Assembly: GCA_021805825.1 (NCBI GenBank)
Contig: JAJZEC010000009.1
Location: forward strand, 1-64,000
DNA length: 64,000 nucleotides
Direction of reading: 5' to 3'
Source: Pseudomonadota bacterium
Lineage (GTDB): Bacteria > Pseudomonadota > Gammaproteobacteria > Burkholderiales > Burkholderiaceae_C
Shown: piece after piece, positions 38,206 through 48,561 of the stretch
Position numbering within the stretch: the stretch's first letter is position 1
How the letters are laid out: each line of letters begins with the position of its first letter
Translations under genes and position numbers: made by a program
Notes under the pieces: generated by a model
The model's database searches: none
What the model was told of the DNA's origin: nothing
The model's input: only the letters and a program-made list of their open reading frames with translations

Positions 38206-39869
38206 TACAAAATCTCCGTCGCGTAGTCTGCCAGGCGGCTGCGTTCGCCACGCGCCAGGGTGATGTGGCCGGAGTGCTTCCAGCCCTTGAAGCGATCCAC
38301 CGCGTAGGCCAGGCCGGAGCTGCCCTCGGTCAGGTAGGGGGTGTCGATCTGGGCCAGGTTGCCCATGCAGATGATCTTCGTGCCGGGGCCGGCACGGGTG
38401 ATCAGCGTCTTCATCTGCTTGGGCGTGAGGTTCTGCGCCTCGTCGATGATCACGTACTTGCTGAGGAAGGTTCTGCCCCGCATGAAGTTCATGCTCTTGA
38501 TCCTGACCTTCGAGCGGATCAGTTCCTGCGTCGCCGCGCGTCCCCACTCGCCGCCGTGGTTGCCGGATCCCGACTGGTTCAGCACTTCGAGGTTGTCGTC
38601 GAGCGCGCCCATCCAGGGAGACATCTTTTCCTCCTCGGTGCCGGGCAGGTAGCCGATGTCCTCGCCGACCGGAACCGTCACGCGGGTGATGATGATCTCG
38701 TTGTAGCGACGCTCCTCCAGCACCTGGTGCAGGCCGGCGGCCAGCGCCAGCAGCGTCTTGCCCGTTCCGGCCTGGCCGCTGAGGGTGACGAAGTCGATCT
38801 CCGGGTCGAGCAGCAGGTTCAGCGCGAAGTTCTGCTCGCGGTTGCGCGCGCACACCCCCCACACGCTGTTCTTCGGGTGGGTGTAGTCGCGCACGACCTG
38901 CAGCACCGCGGTGGAGGCACGAATCTCCTTGACCCTGGCGTACAGGGCCGTCGCGCTCGGCGCTTCCCAGTACACCGCCTGATTGACCAGCATGGCCGAC
39001 ACCAGCGGGCCCTGCAGCCGGTAGAAGGGCTGCCCGCCCTGTTGCCAGCTTTCCAGCGACTTGGCCTGCTTGTCCCAGAAATCGTCGGGCAGCGCCAGCA
39101 CCCCGGTATACAGCAGGTCGGCGTCGTCCAGGGTCTTGTCGTTGGCGTAATCCTCGGCGTGCAGGCCGAGCGCGCGCGCCTTCACGCGCATGTTGATGTC
39201 CTTCGACACCAGCACCACCGGGCGCTTGGCATGAATCTTGGTGAGCGCCTGCAGCACCCCCAGGATCTGGTTGTCCGCCTTGCCCTGGGGCAAGGCCTCG
39301 GGCAAACGCGCCTCGTGGCTGCGGGTCTGGAAGAACAGCCGGCCGCGGGCCTCGCGGTGCCCGCTGTGATCCAGGCGGATGCCCTGCTCGATTCCCCCCT
39401 CGACCCCGGCGACCAGCGCGTCGAGTTCGCGGCTGGCCTGGCGCGCGTTGCGCGCGACCTCGGACATGCCCTTCTTGTGGCCGTCGAGTTCCTCCAGGGT
39501 GACCATCGGCAGGTAGACGTCGTGCTCCTCGAAGCGGAACAGCGAGGTCGGGTCGTGCATCAGCACATTGGTGTCCAGCACGAACAGCTTGCTGGCCTCG
39601 GCGGCGGCCTTGGCGCGCCGACCGTCCGCCGCGGCGCGCGGCTCGGGAGAGGCCTGCGGGGCTGCCTGGCGGCGGGGCGGCTTGCTGGCCATCGGCGGCG
39701 TGGGCACCGCCGCGGGCTGCGGTGCAGCGGCCGTCTTGGGGCTGTCTGGCGCAGTGCCTGCAGCGGCCGCCGGGCTGCGCGGTTTGCGCGGAGCCGGCGG
39801 GGCGGCGGGTGCGCCGGCGGCGGACTGGAGCAGGGAGCCGAGTCGGGTAGGGGGCTTGGGCAGGGGCAT
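38205..39869 (-). CDS. PIN-domain and PhoH-like ATPase fusion
   Basis: The 554-aa protein joins an N-terminal PIN nuclease domain (LFVLDTNVLMHDP, Asp99, to about residue 250) to a C-terminal PhoH-type P-loop ATPase. The ATPase has LSGQAGTGKTLLALAAG, IIITRVTVPVGEDIGYLPG and VIIDEAQNLTPKQMKTLITRAG. This PIN-PhoH (YlaK-like) architecture is conserved in bacteria and has been linked to RNA unwinding and cleavage. The first 90 residues are Ala/Pro-rich and of low complexity; a start at MASKPP (residue 60) is also possible. The gene is alone on its strand, upstream of dnaB in a convergent arrangement. Confidence 0.87.
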   Translation of the reverse strand: MPLPKPPTRLGSLLQSAAGAPAAPPAPRKPRSPAAAAGTAPDSPKTAAAPQPAAVPTPPMASKPPRRQAAPQASPEPRAAADGRRAKAAAEASKLFVLDTNVLMHDPTSLFRFEEHDVYLPMVTLEELDGHKKGMSEVARNARQASRELDALVAGVEGGIEQGIRLDHSGHREARGRLFFQTRSHEARLPEALPQGKADNQILGVLQALTKIHAKRPVVLVSKDINMRVKARALGLHAEDYANDKTLDDADLLYTGVLALPDDFWDKQAKSLESWQQGGQPFYRLQGPLVSAMLVNQAVYWEAPSATALYARVKEIRASTAVLQVVRDYTHPKNSVWGVCARNREQNFALNLLLDPEIDFVTLSGQAGTGKTLLALAAGLHQVLEERRYNEIIITRVTVPVGEDIGYLPGTEEEKMSPWMGALDDNLEVLNQSGSGNHGGEWGRAATQELIRSKVRIKSMNFMRGRTFLSKYVIIDEAQNLTPKQMKTLITRAGPGTKIICMGNLAQIDTPYLTEGSSGLAYAVDRFKGWKHSGHITLARGERSRLADYATEIL

Positions 39870-40028
39870 CGCGCGGCGCTTGCAGGCTGGGGCGGTCAGC
39901 TGCGCCGCCCGGGGAGAACATGCGATCCGGGCCATACCCTTCCAGGGGTCGGCAGCCTGCAGCGCAGGCCGTCGCGGGCTGGGCGGTGGGCCGCGGACGA
40001 CAAGGGCAAAGGCGGGTCGGCGCAAGCC

Positions 40029-40493
40029 CTAGAGCCTGCGCACTGCCTCGAGGACTTCCTGCACGTGGCCGGCCACCTTCACCCCGCGCCACTCCTGGCG
40101 CAGCACGCCTTCGGCGTCGACGAGAAAGGTGCTGCGCTCGATACCCTTGACCTTCTTGCCGTACATGATCTTGTTCTTCACCACGCCGAACATGTGGCAG
40201 AGCTTTTCCTCGGTGTCGGCGATGAGGTCGAAGGGCAACTCGAGTTGGGTGCGGAACTTGTCGTGCGAGGCCAGGTTGTCGCGCGACACCCCGAAGATCA
40301 TCGCGCCGGCTGCTTCGAACTCGGCGTACAGGTCGCGAAACTGCTGGGCTTCTGTGGTGCAGCCCGGGGTCATGTCCTTGGGATAGAAGTACAGAACCAG
40401 CTTCTTGCCCAGATAGTCCTTGGGGCTGAATTTCAGATCACCAGTGGCGATTGCCTCGAAATCGGGAACCACCTTGTTCAGAACCAAAGCCAT
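40029..40493 (-). CDS. bcp: Bcp/PrxQ-type thioredoxin-dependent peroxiredoxin
   Basis: The 154-aa enzyme reduces hydroperoxides. The peroxidatic Cys45 lies in YFYPKDMTPGCTTEA, the signature of the Bcp subfamily. In E. coli Bcp a resolving cysteine stands five residues later; here that position is Gln50. The later Cys99 (EEKLCHMFGV), also present in E. coli, is kept. It may therefore work as a 1-Cys enzyme. The remaining core (GVSRDNLASHDKF, GIERSTFLVD) fits the family, and the length is normal. Confidence 0.93.
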   Translation of the reverse strand: MALVLNKVVPDFEAIATGDLKFSPKDYLGKKLVLYFYPKDMTPGCTTEAQQFRDLYAEFEAAGAMIFGVSRDNLASHDKFRTQLELPFDLIADTEEKLCHMFGVVKNKIMYGKKVKGIERSTFLVDAEGVLRQEWRGVKVAGHVQEVLEAVRRL

Positions 40494-40659
40494 GAAGTCT
40501 CCTGTTTGCGCCGACCCGGCCGACGCCTTCCACGACGCCCTCCGGAGCCAGGGGCAGCTGCCGCAGCCGCGGTCGAATGCCCCGTTCCAGGACCCATTTT
40601 AACAACTCAGGTTACAAGGCGGCCGTGGCGCGCGGCAGCGGCGGCGCCCGCGCACGCCG

Positions 40660-41046
40660 TCAACGCTGCGGCGCCGGATCGACCAGCAACGCGGCCAGCG
40701 CGCGCCGTCCTTCACCGACGAGGATGTTGTACGTGCGGCATGCCGCCGCGGTGCTCATGATCTCGAAGCCGATGCCGCGTTCGATCAGGGGTCGCAGAAG
40801 CGACGGGTGGGCAAAGCGCTGCGCGCCCCCTGTGCCGATGATCACCAGTTCGGGTTGTTGTTCAGCTAATTGCAGGAAATCCTGTTCAGCCAGGGCGGCG
40901 AATCCGTCGACCCCCCAGGCTTGCGGAGCGGTCTCGGCGCCCAAGCAGATGCCCTGCTCGTAGCGTACGCCCTGAACCTCGACGAAGCCCGGGCCGTGCG
41001 CGCCGACCGTGTAGGTTGCCTGGTTGCTTTCTGCCTGGAATTTCAT
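40660..41046 (-). CDS. Mth938/DUF498-type domain protein
   Basis: The 128-aa product matches the Mth938-like (DUF498) family: GPGFVEVQGVRYEQGICL at the N-terminus, PELVIIGTGGAQRFAHPSL in the middle and GFEIMSTAAACRTYNILVGEGRRALAALLV at the end. Human NDUFAF3 is a distant member involved in complex I assembly; the bacterial role is not known. It is divergent from alaA, with a good -10 box (TATAAT on the minus strand, 41073-41078) 27 bases before its ATG. Confidence 0.8.
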   Translation of the reverse strand: MKFQAESNQATYTVGAHGPGFVEVQGVRYEQGICLGAETAPQAWGVDGFAALAEQDFLQLAEQQPELVIIGTGGAQRFAHPSLLRPLIERGIGFEIMSTAAACRTYNILVGEGRRALAALLVDPAPQR

Positions 41047-41072
41047 CGCTGCCCGCAGTGCATAGCCACTAC

Positions 41073-41078
41073 ATTATA
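41073..41078 (-). promoter_or_regulatory. -10 box (TATAAT, minus strand) of the Mth938-like gene
   Basis: Read on the minus strand, the bases at 41078-41073 are TATAAT, the perfect sigma70 -10 hexamer, 26 bases upstream of the ATG at 41046. The matching -35 is weak. The 115-base gap to alaA also has to hold the alaA promoter, for which nothing clear was found. Confidence 0.5.
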
Positions 41079-41161
41079 GGGTTTGCTGCCTGCGCGAGCT
41101 GCCGGCAGCCTGGATCGGCGAACGGTGCGCCCGACGACGGGCGCGAAGGCGGGAAGACTTC

Positions 41162-42400
41162 ATGGCGACGCGGGAATTTCGCAAGTCGGACAAACTGGCC
41201 GATGTCTGCTACGACATCCGCGGTCCGGTGCTGGACAAGGCGCGGCAGATGGAAGAGGAGGGCCAGCGCATCATCAAGCTGAACATCGGCAACCTCGCGG
41301 TGTTCGGCTTCGACCCGCCCGACGAGATCGTGCAGGACATGATCCGCAACCTGCCGGGCGCCGCCGGCTACACCGACTCCAAGGGCCTGTTCGCGCCGCG
41401 CAAGGCGATCCAGCATTACACCCAGGAAAAAGGCATCGTGGGGGTCGAGATCGATGATGTGTTCATCGGCAACGGGGCTTCCGAACTGATCACCATGAGC
41501 CTCAACGCCCTGCTGAACAACGGCGACGAGGTGTTGCTGCCGGCGCCGGACTACCCGCTGTATACCGCGGGGGTCTCGCTGTCGGGCGGGCGGCCGGTGC
41601 ACTATCTGTGCGACGAGCAGAGCGACTGGCTGCCCGACCTGGACGACCTGCGGCGCAAGATCAGCCCGGCGACCAAGGCGCTGGTGGTCATCAACCCCAA
41701 CAACCCGACCGGCGCGCTGTATCCGCGGGAGTTCCTGCTCGAACTGGTGGACATCGCGCGCCGCCACCAGTTGGTCGTTCTCGCCGACGAAATCTACGAC
41801 AAGACCCTGTACGACGGCCATGTGCATACCAGCATGGCATCGCTGGCCGACGACGTGCTGTTCCTGACTTTCAATGGTCTGTCGAAGAACTACCGCTCCT
41901 GCGGCTACCGCGCAGGGTGGATGGTGGTGTCGGGGGACAAGCGCCATGCGCGGGATTTCATCGAGGGCCTGTCGATGCTGGCCTCGATGCGACTGTGCGC
42001 CAACACCCCGGGGCAGCTGGCGATCCAGACCGCCCTCGGCGGATACCAGAGCATCAAGGATCTGGTGGCCCCGGGCGGCCGGCTGGCGCGCCAGCGCGAC
42101 CTGGCCTACGAGTTGCTGACCCAGATTCCCGGCGTCAGCGTGGTCAAGCCCAAGGCCGCGCTGTACATGTTCCCCCGCCTCGATCCCAAGATGTATCCGG
42201 TGGTCGACGACCAGCAGCTCGCCTTCGACCTGCTGGCCGAGGAACGCGTGCTGATCGTGCAGGGCAGCGGCTTCAACTGGCCGCGACCCGACCACTTCCG
42301 CCTTGTCTTCCTGCCCAACGCGGACGATCTCACGGAGGCGATTTCGCGCATCGCGCGCTTTCTCGACCGCTACCGCCGCAGGCAGGTGGCGGCGGCCTGA
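41162..42400 (+). CDS. alaA: Alanine aminotransferase (AlaA-like, PLP-dependent)
   Basis: The 412-aa class I/II aminotransferase should form alanine from pyruvate and glutamate. It resembles E. coli AlaA closely along its whole length. Examples are KLADVCYDIRGPVLDKAR, KLNIGNLAVFGFDPPDEI, VINPNNPTGALYP, the PLP lysine in FNGLSKNYRSCGYRAGW (Lys242) and SMLASMRLCANTPGQLAIQ. It lies directly before hom and thrC, an order common in Burkholderiales, which ties it to aspartate-family amino acid supply. An AlaC-type role cannot be excluded. Confidence 0.88.
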   Translation: MATREFRKSDKLADVCYDIRGPVLDKARQMEEEGQRIIKLNIGNLAVFGFDPPDEIVQDMIRNLPGAAGYTDSKGLFAPRKAIQHYTQEKGIVGVEIDDVFIGNGASELITMSLNALLNNGDEVLLPAPDYPLYTAGVSLSGGRPVHYLCDEQSDWLPDLDDLRRKISPATKALVVINPNNPTGALYPREFLLELVDIARRHQLVVLADEIYDKTLYDGHVHTSMASLADDVLFLTFNGLSKNYRSCGYRAGWMVVSGDKRHARDFIEGLSMLASMRLCANTPGQLAIQTALGGYQSIKDLVAPGGRLARQRDLAYELLTQIPGVSVVKPKAALYMFPRLDPKMYPVVDDQQLAFDLLAEERVLIVQGSGFNWPRPDHFRLVFLPNADDLTEAISRIARFLDRYRRRQVAAA

Positions 42401-42492
42401 ACCCGAAGCCGGCGTGTCCCGCCGCGCCGGCACTTCCGCTGCACGACGGGCTGCACGCGCTGCCTGCCCGTGGCCCGAACCTTTCCTCTGCC

Positions 42493-43803
<1,311 letters not shown>

Positions 43804-45210
43804 ATGCACTACATCAGCACCCGCGGGCAGGCGCCCGCAGCAAGCTTTGCCGACATCGTGCTCGAGGGTCTGGCGCCCGACGGCGGCCTGTACCTGCCGC
43901 AGGAGTATCCGCAGCTGAGCCTGGCGCAGCTGCAGCGCATGAAGCCGTTGGCCTACGCCGACCTGGCCTTCGAGGTGCTGCGGCCGCTGGTCGCCCCGAT
44001 GCCCGAATCGGTGCTGCGGGACATGCTGCGCAGCACCTACACGGCCGAGACCTTCGGCAGCGAGCAGATCATCCGCCTGCAGCCGCTGCAGGGCGGGTTG
44101 TGCCTGCTGGGCGTCTCGCAGGGGCCCACGCTGGCCTTCAAGGACATGGCCATGCAGTGGCTGGGGCGCCTGTTCGAGCATGCGCTGGCGGCCAGTGGCG
44201 AGCAGCTCAACATCCTGGGCGCGACCTCCGGAGACACCGGCAGCGCGGCCGAATACGCGATGCGCGGGCGGCGCGGAGTCCGCGTGTTCATGCTCTCGCC
44301 CTTCGGCCGCATGAGCCCGTTCCAGACGGCGCAGATGTACAGCCTGGACGAGCCGAACATCCACAACATCGCGGTGCAGGATGTGTTCGACGCCTGCCAG
44401 GATCTGGTCAAGGCGGTGTCCGCGGATCTGGAGTTCAAGCGTCGCTGGCGGATCGGCACCATCAACTCCATCAACTGGGCACGCATCGCGGCGCAGGTGG
44501 TGTACTACTTCGCCGGCTACCTGCGCAGCGTGCGCACGCCGGGGGAGGCGCTGGACGTCACGGTTCCCTCGGGCAACTTCGGCAACATCCTGGCCGCCCA
44601 CGTGGCCCGCGCGATGGGCCTGCCGCTGCGTCGCCTGGTGCTGGCGACCAACGAGAACGACGTGCTCGACGAATTCCTGCGCACCGGGGTCTACCGTCCG
44701 CGCAGCACGGAGCAGACGCGCCAGACCTCGAGTCCGTCGATGGACATTTCCAAGGCCTCGAATTTCGAGCGCTTCGTGTTCGACATGCTGGGGCGCGACG
44801 CGGCGCGCACGCGCCAGCTGTTCGAGCAGGATCTGTCCGCCGCGGGCTCCTTCGACCTGTCGCGCGAGGCGGCCTTCGCGCGCATGCGCGACGGCATGGT
44901 CTCGGGCAGCAGCGACCATGCGCTGCGCCTGCGCACCATCCGCGAGGTGTGGGAGGGCAGCGGGGTGATCATCGATCCGCATACCGCCGACGGCGTCGCG
45001 GTGGGGCGTCGCCACGTGGAGCCCGGGGTGCCGATGCTGGTCGTGGAGACGGCGCTGCCGGCGAAATTCGACGCCACCATCCGCGAGGCCATCGGGCGTG
45101 CGGCGGAGCGCCCGCCGGCGGCGCGCGACCTCGAGAGCCGTGCGCAGCATTTCGTGGTCATGCCCCCCGACGTGCAGGCCCTCAAGGCCTACATCGCCGA
45201 GCATGCCTGA
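43804..45210 (+). CDS. thrC: Threonine synthase
   Basis: ThrC converts O-phosphohomoserine to threonine with PLP. The 468-aa enzyme is of the long (E. coli/yeast) type. It begins MHYISTRGQAPAASFADIVLEG and carries the PLP lysine in PTLAFKDMAMQW (Lys113). It also has GATSGDTGSAAEYAMRG and SGNFGNILAAHVA. It starts at the base after hom and its stop region overlaps the start of mobB, joining the threonine genes to the molybdenum cofactor genes. Confidence 0.97.
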   Translation: MHYISTRGQAPAASFADIVLEGLAPDGGLYLPQEYPQLSLAQLQRMKPLAYADLAFEVLRPLVAPMPESVLRDMLRSTYTAETFGSEQIIRLQPLQGGLCLLGVSQGPTLAFKDMAMQWLGRLFEHALAASGEQLNILGATSGDTGSAAEYAMRGRRGVRVFMLSPFGRMSPFQTAQMYSLDEPNIHNIAVQDVFDACQDLVKAVSADLEFKRRWRIGTINSINWARIAAQVVYYFAGYLRSVRTPGEALDVTVPSGNFGNILAAHVARAMGLPLRRLVLATNENDVLDEFLRTGVYRPRSTEQTRQTSSPSMDISKASNFERFVFDMLGRDAARTRQLFEQDLSAAGSFDLSREAAFARMRDGMVSGSSDHALRLRTIREVWEGSGVIIDPHTADGVAVGRRHVEPGVPMLVVETALPAKFDATIREAIGRAAERPPAARDLESRAQHFVVMPPDVQALKAYIAEHA

Positions 45211-45751
45211 GCGCGCGCACGCGATGCACGTGGCCGCGCTGGTCGGATCCTCCGGCAGCGGCAAGACGACCCTCATCGAGGCCTTGCTCGGGCAGTTCGC
45301 CGCCCGCGGTCTGCGTGCCTCGGTGATCAAGCATGCCCACCACGGCTTCGAGCTCGACCGCCCGGGCAAGGATTCGTGGCGCCACCGCAAGGCCGGCGCC
45401 TGCGAGGTGCTGGTGGCCTCGCCGCACCTGCTTGCGCTGCAGCGCGAGACCCGCGAGGCGCGGGAATACGACCCGGCCGAACTGCTGCCGCTGCTGCAGC
45501 CGGTCGACTGGGTGCTGGTGGAAGGCTACAAGCACGCGGCGCTGCCTAAAATCGAGGTCTGGCGCGCCGCCAACGCTCGCCCGACGATGCTCGACGGCGA
45601 CCCGCTGCGGCTGGCGCTGGCCTGCGACGGCCAGGCCCCGCCGGGCACCACGGTGCCCTTGCTGGATCTGCGCGAGCCGTCGCGGATCGCCGACTGGATG
45701 ATCGAACATGCCCGACTCTTCGCCTACGCCGATGCAACAAGCCGAAGCTGA
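45203..45751 (+). CDS. mobB: Molybdopterin-guanine dinucleotide biosynthesis adaptor MobB
   Basis: MobB is a GTP-binding accessory protein in the formation of molybdenum guanine dinucleotide cofactors. The 182-aa product has the P-loop VGSSGSGKTTLIEALL (residues 14-29), then SVIKHAHHGFELDRPGKDSWRHRKAGA and WVLVEGYKHAALPKIEVWR, all typical. It overlaps thrC by 8 bases and moeA by 44 bases. No mobA is present next to it. Confidence 0.93.
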   Translation: MPERAHAMHVAALVGSSGSGKTTLIEALLGQFAARGLRASVIKHAHHGFELDRPGKDSWRHRKAGACEVLVASPHLLALQRETREAREYDPAELLPLLQPVDWVLVEGYKHAALPKIEVWRAANARPTMLDGDPLRLALACDGQAPPGTTVPLLDLREPSRIADWMIEHARLFAYADATSRS

Positions 45752-46961
45752 CGCCCTCGATGTCGACAGCGCGCTGCAGCGGCTGCTGGCGCAGGCACGA
45801 CCCCTCGGCGGGCAGCAGCTCGTCGCCGTCGAGCAGGGTCTGGGGCGGGTGCTTGCGCAGGATCTGCGCAGCCCGATCGACGTGCCGGGCATGGACAACA
45901 GCCAGATGGACGGCTACGCCCTGCGCAGTGCCGACGTGCCGGCGCCGGGCACTGCGCTGCACGTCGCGCAACGCATCGCCGCGGGCCAGGTCGGACAGCC
46001 GCTGCTGCCCGGGCAGGCCGCGCGCATCTTCACCGGGGCGCCGATTCCTCCGGGCGCCGACGCGGTGGTCATGCAGGAGCAGTGCCGTGCCGATGGCGCG
46101 CAGGTGTTCGTCGATCAGCAGCCGCAGCCCGGGCAGTGGGTGCGCCCCCGCGGCTTCGACGTGCGCCAGGGCAGTGTGGTGCTGCAGCGCGGCCAGCGAC
46201 TGCGCCCGCAGGATCTGGGTCAGGCCGCCTCGGTCGGCGTGGCGCAGCTGCAGCTTGCACCGCGACCCCGGGTGGCGCTGCTGTGCACCGGGGACGAACT
46301 TGCCGCGCCCGGGCAGCCGCTGAAGCCCGGCGGGGTCTACAACAGCAACCGCTACATGCTGCGCGCACTGCTCGAGGCGCTGGGCTGCGAGGTCAGCGAC
46401 CTCGGCCAGGTGGCCGACACGCTGGAGGCTACGCGCCATGCGCTGGCCGAGGCGGCCCGCGGGCACGATCTGGTGCTGAGTTCGGGTGGCATGTCGGTCG
46501 GTGGCGAGGATCATGTGCGCCCGGCGGTGCAGGTGCAGGGACACCTGGCGCACTGGCGCATCGCGATCAAGCCCGGGCGTCCGCTGGCTTTCGGCGCCGT
46601 GCATCGCGGGGACGGCACGAGCGCGCATTTCATCGGCCTTCCGGGCAATCCGGTATCCAGTTTCGTGACCTTCGTGCTGTTCGTGCGCCCCTTCGTGCTG
46701 GCGCTGCAGGGCGCCTCGCGCCTGACGCCGCGCGCGCTGCTGCTGCCCAGCGCCAGCGACTGGCCGCGGGCCGACAAGCGGCGCGAATTCCTGCGCGCCC
46801 GCGTCGGCGACGACGGCCGGGTCGAGCTCCATCCGGAGCAGAATTCGGCGGTGCTCAGCTCCACCGTATGGGGCGACGGCTTGGTCGACAACCCGGCGGG
46901 GCGATCCTTCGCGGCCGGGGATATGGTGCGCTTCCTGGCGTTTTCCGAACTCCTGGGTTGA
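45708..46961 (+). CDS. moeA: Molybdopterin molybdenumtransferase MoeA
   Basis: MoeA inserts molybdate into molybdopterin-AMP. The 417-aa protein has PGMDNSQMDGYALRSAD, FTGAPIPPGADAVVMQE, LCTGDELAAPGQ, LSSGGMSVGGEDHV and FIGLPGNPVSSFVTFVLF, the full set of MoeA motifs. The ATG at 45708 overlaps mobB by 44 bases; an ATG at 45732 is an alternative that shortens the overlap. It is followed by moaD and moaE, so the operon serves the middle and last steps of cofactor assembly. Confidence 0.95.
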   Translation: MPDSSPTPMQQAEADALDVDSALQRLLAQARPLGGQQLVAVEQGLGRVLAQDLRSPIDVPGMDNSQMDGYALRSADVPAPGTALHVAQRIAAGQVGQPLLPGQAARIFTGAPIPPGADAVVMQEQCRADGAQVFVDQQPQPGQWVRPRGFDVRQGSVVLQRGQRLRPQDLGQAASVGVAQLQLAPRPRVALLCTGDELAAPGQPLKPGGVYNSNRYMLRALLEALGCEVSDLGQVADTLEATRHALAEAARGHDLVLSSGGMSVGGEDHVRPAVQVQGHLAHWRIAIKPGRPLAFGAVHRGDGTSAHFIGLPGNPVSSFVTFVLFVRPFVLALQGASRLTPRALLLPSASDWPRADKRREFLRARVGDDGRVELHPEQNSAVLSSTVWGDGLVDNPAGRSFAAGDMVRFLAFSELLG

Positions 46962-46969
46962 TATCCGCG

Positions 46970-47233
46970 ATGGCCGTGCTGACAACGATCCGCTATTTCG
47001 CCAGCGTGCGCGAAGCCGTGGGCTGCGCCAGCGAAAGCGTGCAGTTTCCTGCCGAAGTGCAGACCCTTGGCCAGGCGCGCGCCTGGCTGGCGGCGCGCAG
47101 CGCCCGCCATGCGGAGGCGCTGGGGCCGGAGCGCACCCTGCGCATGGCCTGCGACCACGTGATGGCGCCGCCCGAGGCCCAACTGCGGCAGGGCGGCGAA
47201 CTGGCCTTCTTCCCCCCGGTCACCGGGGGTTGA
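46970..47233 (+). CDS. moaD: Molybdopterin synthase sulfur carrier subunit MoaD
   Basis: MoaD is a ubiquitin-like carrier whose C-terminal thiocarboxylate supplies sulfur for molybdopterin. The 87-aa product ends in FFPPVTGG, the required Gly-Gly tail, and starts with the beta-grasp strand TTIRYFASVREAVG. It lies 8 bases after moeA and before moaE, the catalytic subunit. Confidence 0.95.
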   Translation: MAVLTTIRYFASVREAVGCASESVQFPAEVQTLGQARAWLAARSARHAEALGPERTLRMACDHVMAPPEAQLRQGGELAFFPPVTGG

Positions 47234-47271
47234 GCCCCTGGCGGGCGGCCACCAGACACAGGCAACCGAGC

Positions 47272-47763
47272 ATGTTCGAAGTCCGCATCCAGTCCGAGCC
47301 CCTGGACACCCATGGGGTCAGCGAGCAGCTGCGCGTCGGGCGCAGCGACGTCGGCGCGGTGGTGTCCTTCGAGGGCATCTGCCGCGACGATGCCGCCGCT
47401 GCCGGCGAGGGCGTATTGCAGGCGCTGGAACTCGAACACTACCCGGAAATGACCCGCGCCAGCATCGAGGCCATGGTCGAGCAGGCGCGCGCGCGCTGGC
47501 CCTTGCAGGGCGCGCTGGTCGTGCACCGCGTGGGGTTGTTGCATCCAGGCGATCCGATCGTGCTGGTCGCGGTGGCCAGCAGCCACCGCCGCGACGCCTT
47601 CGAGGCCTGCGCCTTCCTGATGGATTACCTGAAGACCCAGGCTCCGCTGTGGAAGAAGGAACGCACCGCCCAAGGTGGGCGCTGGGTCGACGCGCGTGCC
47701 AGCGACGACGCGGCCCTGGAGCGCTGGGGTGTGGCCGGAGGCAACGCCCGCCCGCTCGGCTGA
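47272..47763 (+). CDS. moaE: Molybdopterin synthase catalytic subunit MoaE
   Basis: MoaE converts precursor Z to molybdopterin using two MoaD thiocarboxylates. The 163-aa protein has GAVVSFEGICRDD, LELEHYPEMTRASIE, VVHRVGLLHPGDPIVLVAVASSHR and APLWKKE with the catalytic lysines. It is the last gene of this operon and is convergent with the small membrane-associated genes downstream. Confidence 0.95.
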   Translation: MFEVRIQSEPLDTHGVSEQLRVGRSDVGAVVSFEGICRDDAAAAGEGVLQALELEHYPEMTRASIEAMVEQARARWPLQGALVVHRVGLLHPGDPIVLVAVASSHRRDAFEACAFLMDYLKTQAPLWKKERTAQGGRWVDARASDDAALERWGVAGGNARPLG

Positions 47764-47782
47764 GCCTGTCGCGGCGCCCGCC

Positions 47783-48118
47783 TCAGGCGCGCGCCGCGCG
47801 CAGCAGCAGCCGCGCGAAGCTGTGCAGCAGCGGGCGGTGGCGTCGCCAGCCCAGCCACAGCAGCCAGCCCCGGCGCAGCCAGCGTCTGGTCGCGCGCGGG
47901 CGCAGCAACAGCAGCAAGGCCGCGGCCGGAATGCCCAGCAGCGCGGCATGTTCGCGCAGGATCGCACCCAGGCGCGCGCCCAGGGCCTGCCACTGCCGCA
48001 TGCCGCGGGCGACGCCTTCGGCCGCGCACAGCAGTTCGATGCACTGCGCGCGCTGCTGCTCGATGCGCAGTTGCAGGGCTTGCTTGCGCAGCAGCAGCTG
48101 CAGCTCTTCAGGGCGCAC
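47783..48118 (-). CDS. YqjK-like small protein
   Basis: The 111-aa product has an N-terminal Gln/Leu/Arg-rich helix (RPEELQLLLRKQALQLRIEQQRAQ) and a hydrophobic segment (HAALLGIPAAALLLLL) followed by a very basic, Trp/Arg-rich tail. The pattern and the neighbours fit YqjK-type proteins of the yqjD-yqjE-yqjK group. The function is not known. It overlaps the YqjE-like gene by 11 bases. Confidence 0.65.
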   Translation of the reverse strand: MRPEELQLLLRKQALQLRIEQQRAQCIELLCAAEGVARGMRQWQALGARLGAILREHAALLGIPAAALLLLLRPRATRRWLRRGWLLWLGWRRHRPLLHSFARLLLRAARA

Positions 48119-48518
48119 CGGATCGGCTCCGCGGGGCTTGCCCCTCCGATTCGCGCAGGGCCTGACGGTCGCGCTCGAGTTCCTCGAGGCTGGCGCGAAA
48201 CAGCTGGCTGCCCCCGCGCCACGCGCGTGCGGCCACCGCGGCGGCCGCCAGTCCAGCGAGCAGCGCGATGCCGGTGGCCAGCCCGAGCCCGAGCTGGGGG
48301 TGGCTGTTCCACAGCGCCACGCTGAGCCAGATCAGCGCGAACACCAGCGCGGAACCCAGCAGCAGTGCCGCCAGCAGGGTACCGAGCAGCAGGCGCGCAA
48401 GGCGCAGCTTTTCCTCCTGCAGTTCCAGCGCCAGCAGCTGCAGCCGCGACTGCGCGCTGTGCAGCAGCAGATCCAGGCGCTGGCGCAGGCCGTGCACGCC
48501 ACCGGACAGGGGATCCAT
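48108..48518 (-). CDS. YqjE-like membrane protein (phage holin superfamily fold)
   Basis: The 136-aa product has an amphipathic N-terminal helix (LRQRLDLLLHSAQSRLQLLALELQEEKLRLARLL). Two membrane spans follow (about LLGTLLAALLLGSALVFALIWLSVAL and GLGLATGIALLAGLAAAAVAA), then a charged tail. This is the YqjE / holin-X pattern. It lies between a DUF883 (YqjD/ElaB) gene and the YqjK-like gene on the same strand. In E. coli the homologous genes form a stress-induced cluster with a membrane-bound, ribosome-associated YqjD. Confidence 0.75.
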   Translation of the reverse strand: MDPLSGGVHGLRQRLDLLLHSAQSRLQLLALELQEEKLRLARLLLGTLLAALLLGSALVFALIWLSVALWNSHPQLGLGLATGIALLAGLAAAAVAARAWRGGSQLFRASLEELERDRQALRESEGQAPRSRSGAP

Positions 48519-48561
48519 GGGGCGGTGGGAACCAGGGAACGATGCGCGCGCTGCAGCGCGC

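Noticed and set aside
36793-40092. 1099-codon open frame on the minus strand opposite dnaB and across the phoH gene
   Set aside because: It covers dnaB in antisense and phoH in a shifted frame. Its translated sequence is compositional noise with no recognisable domain.
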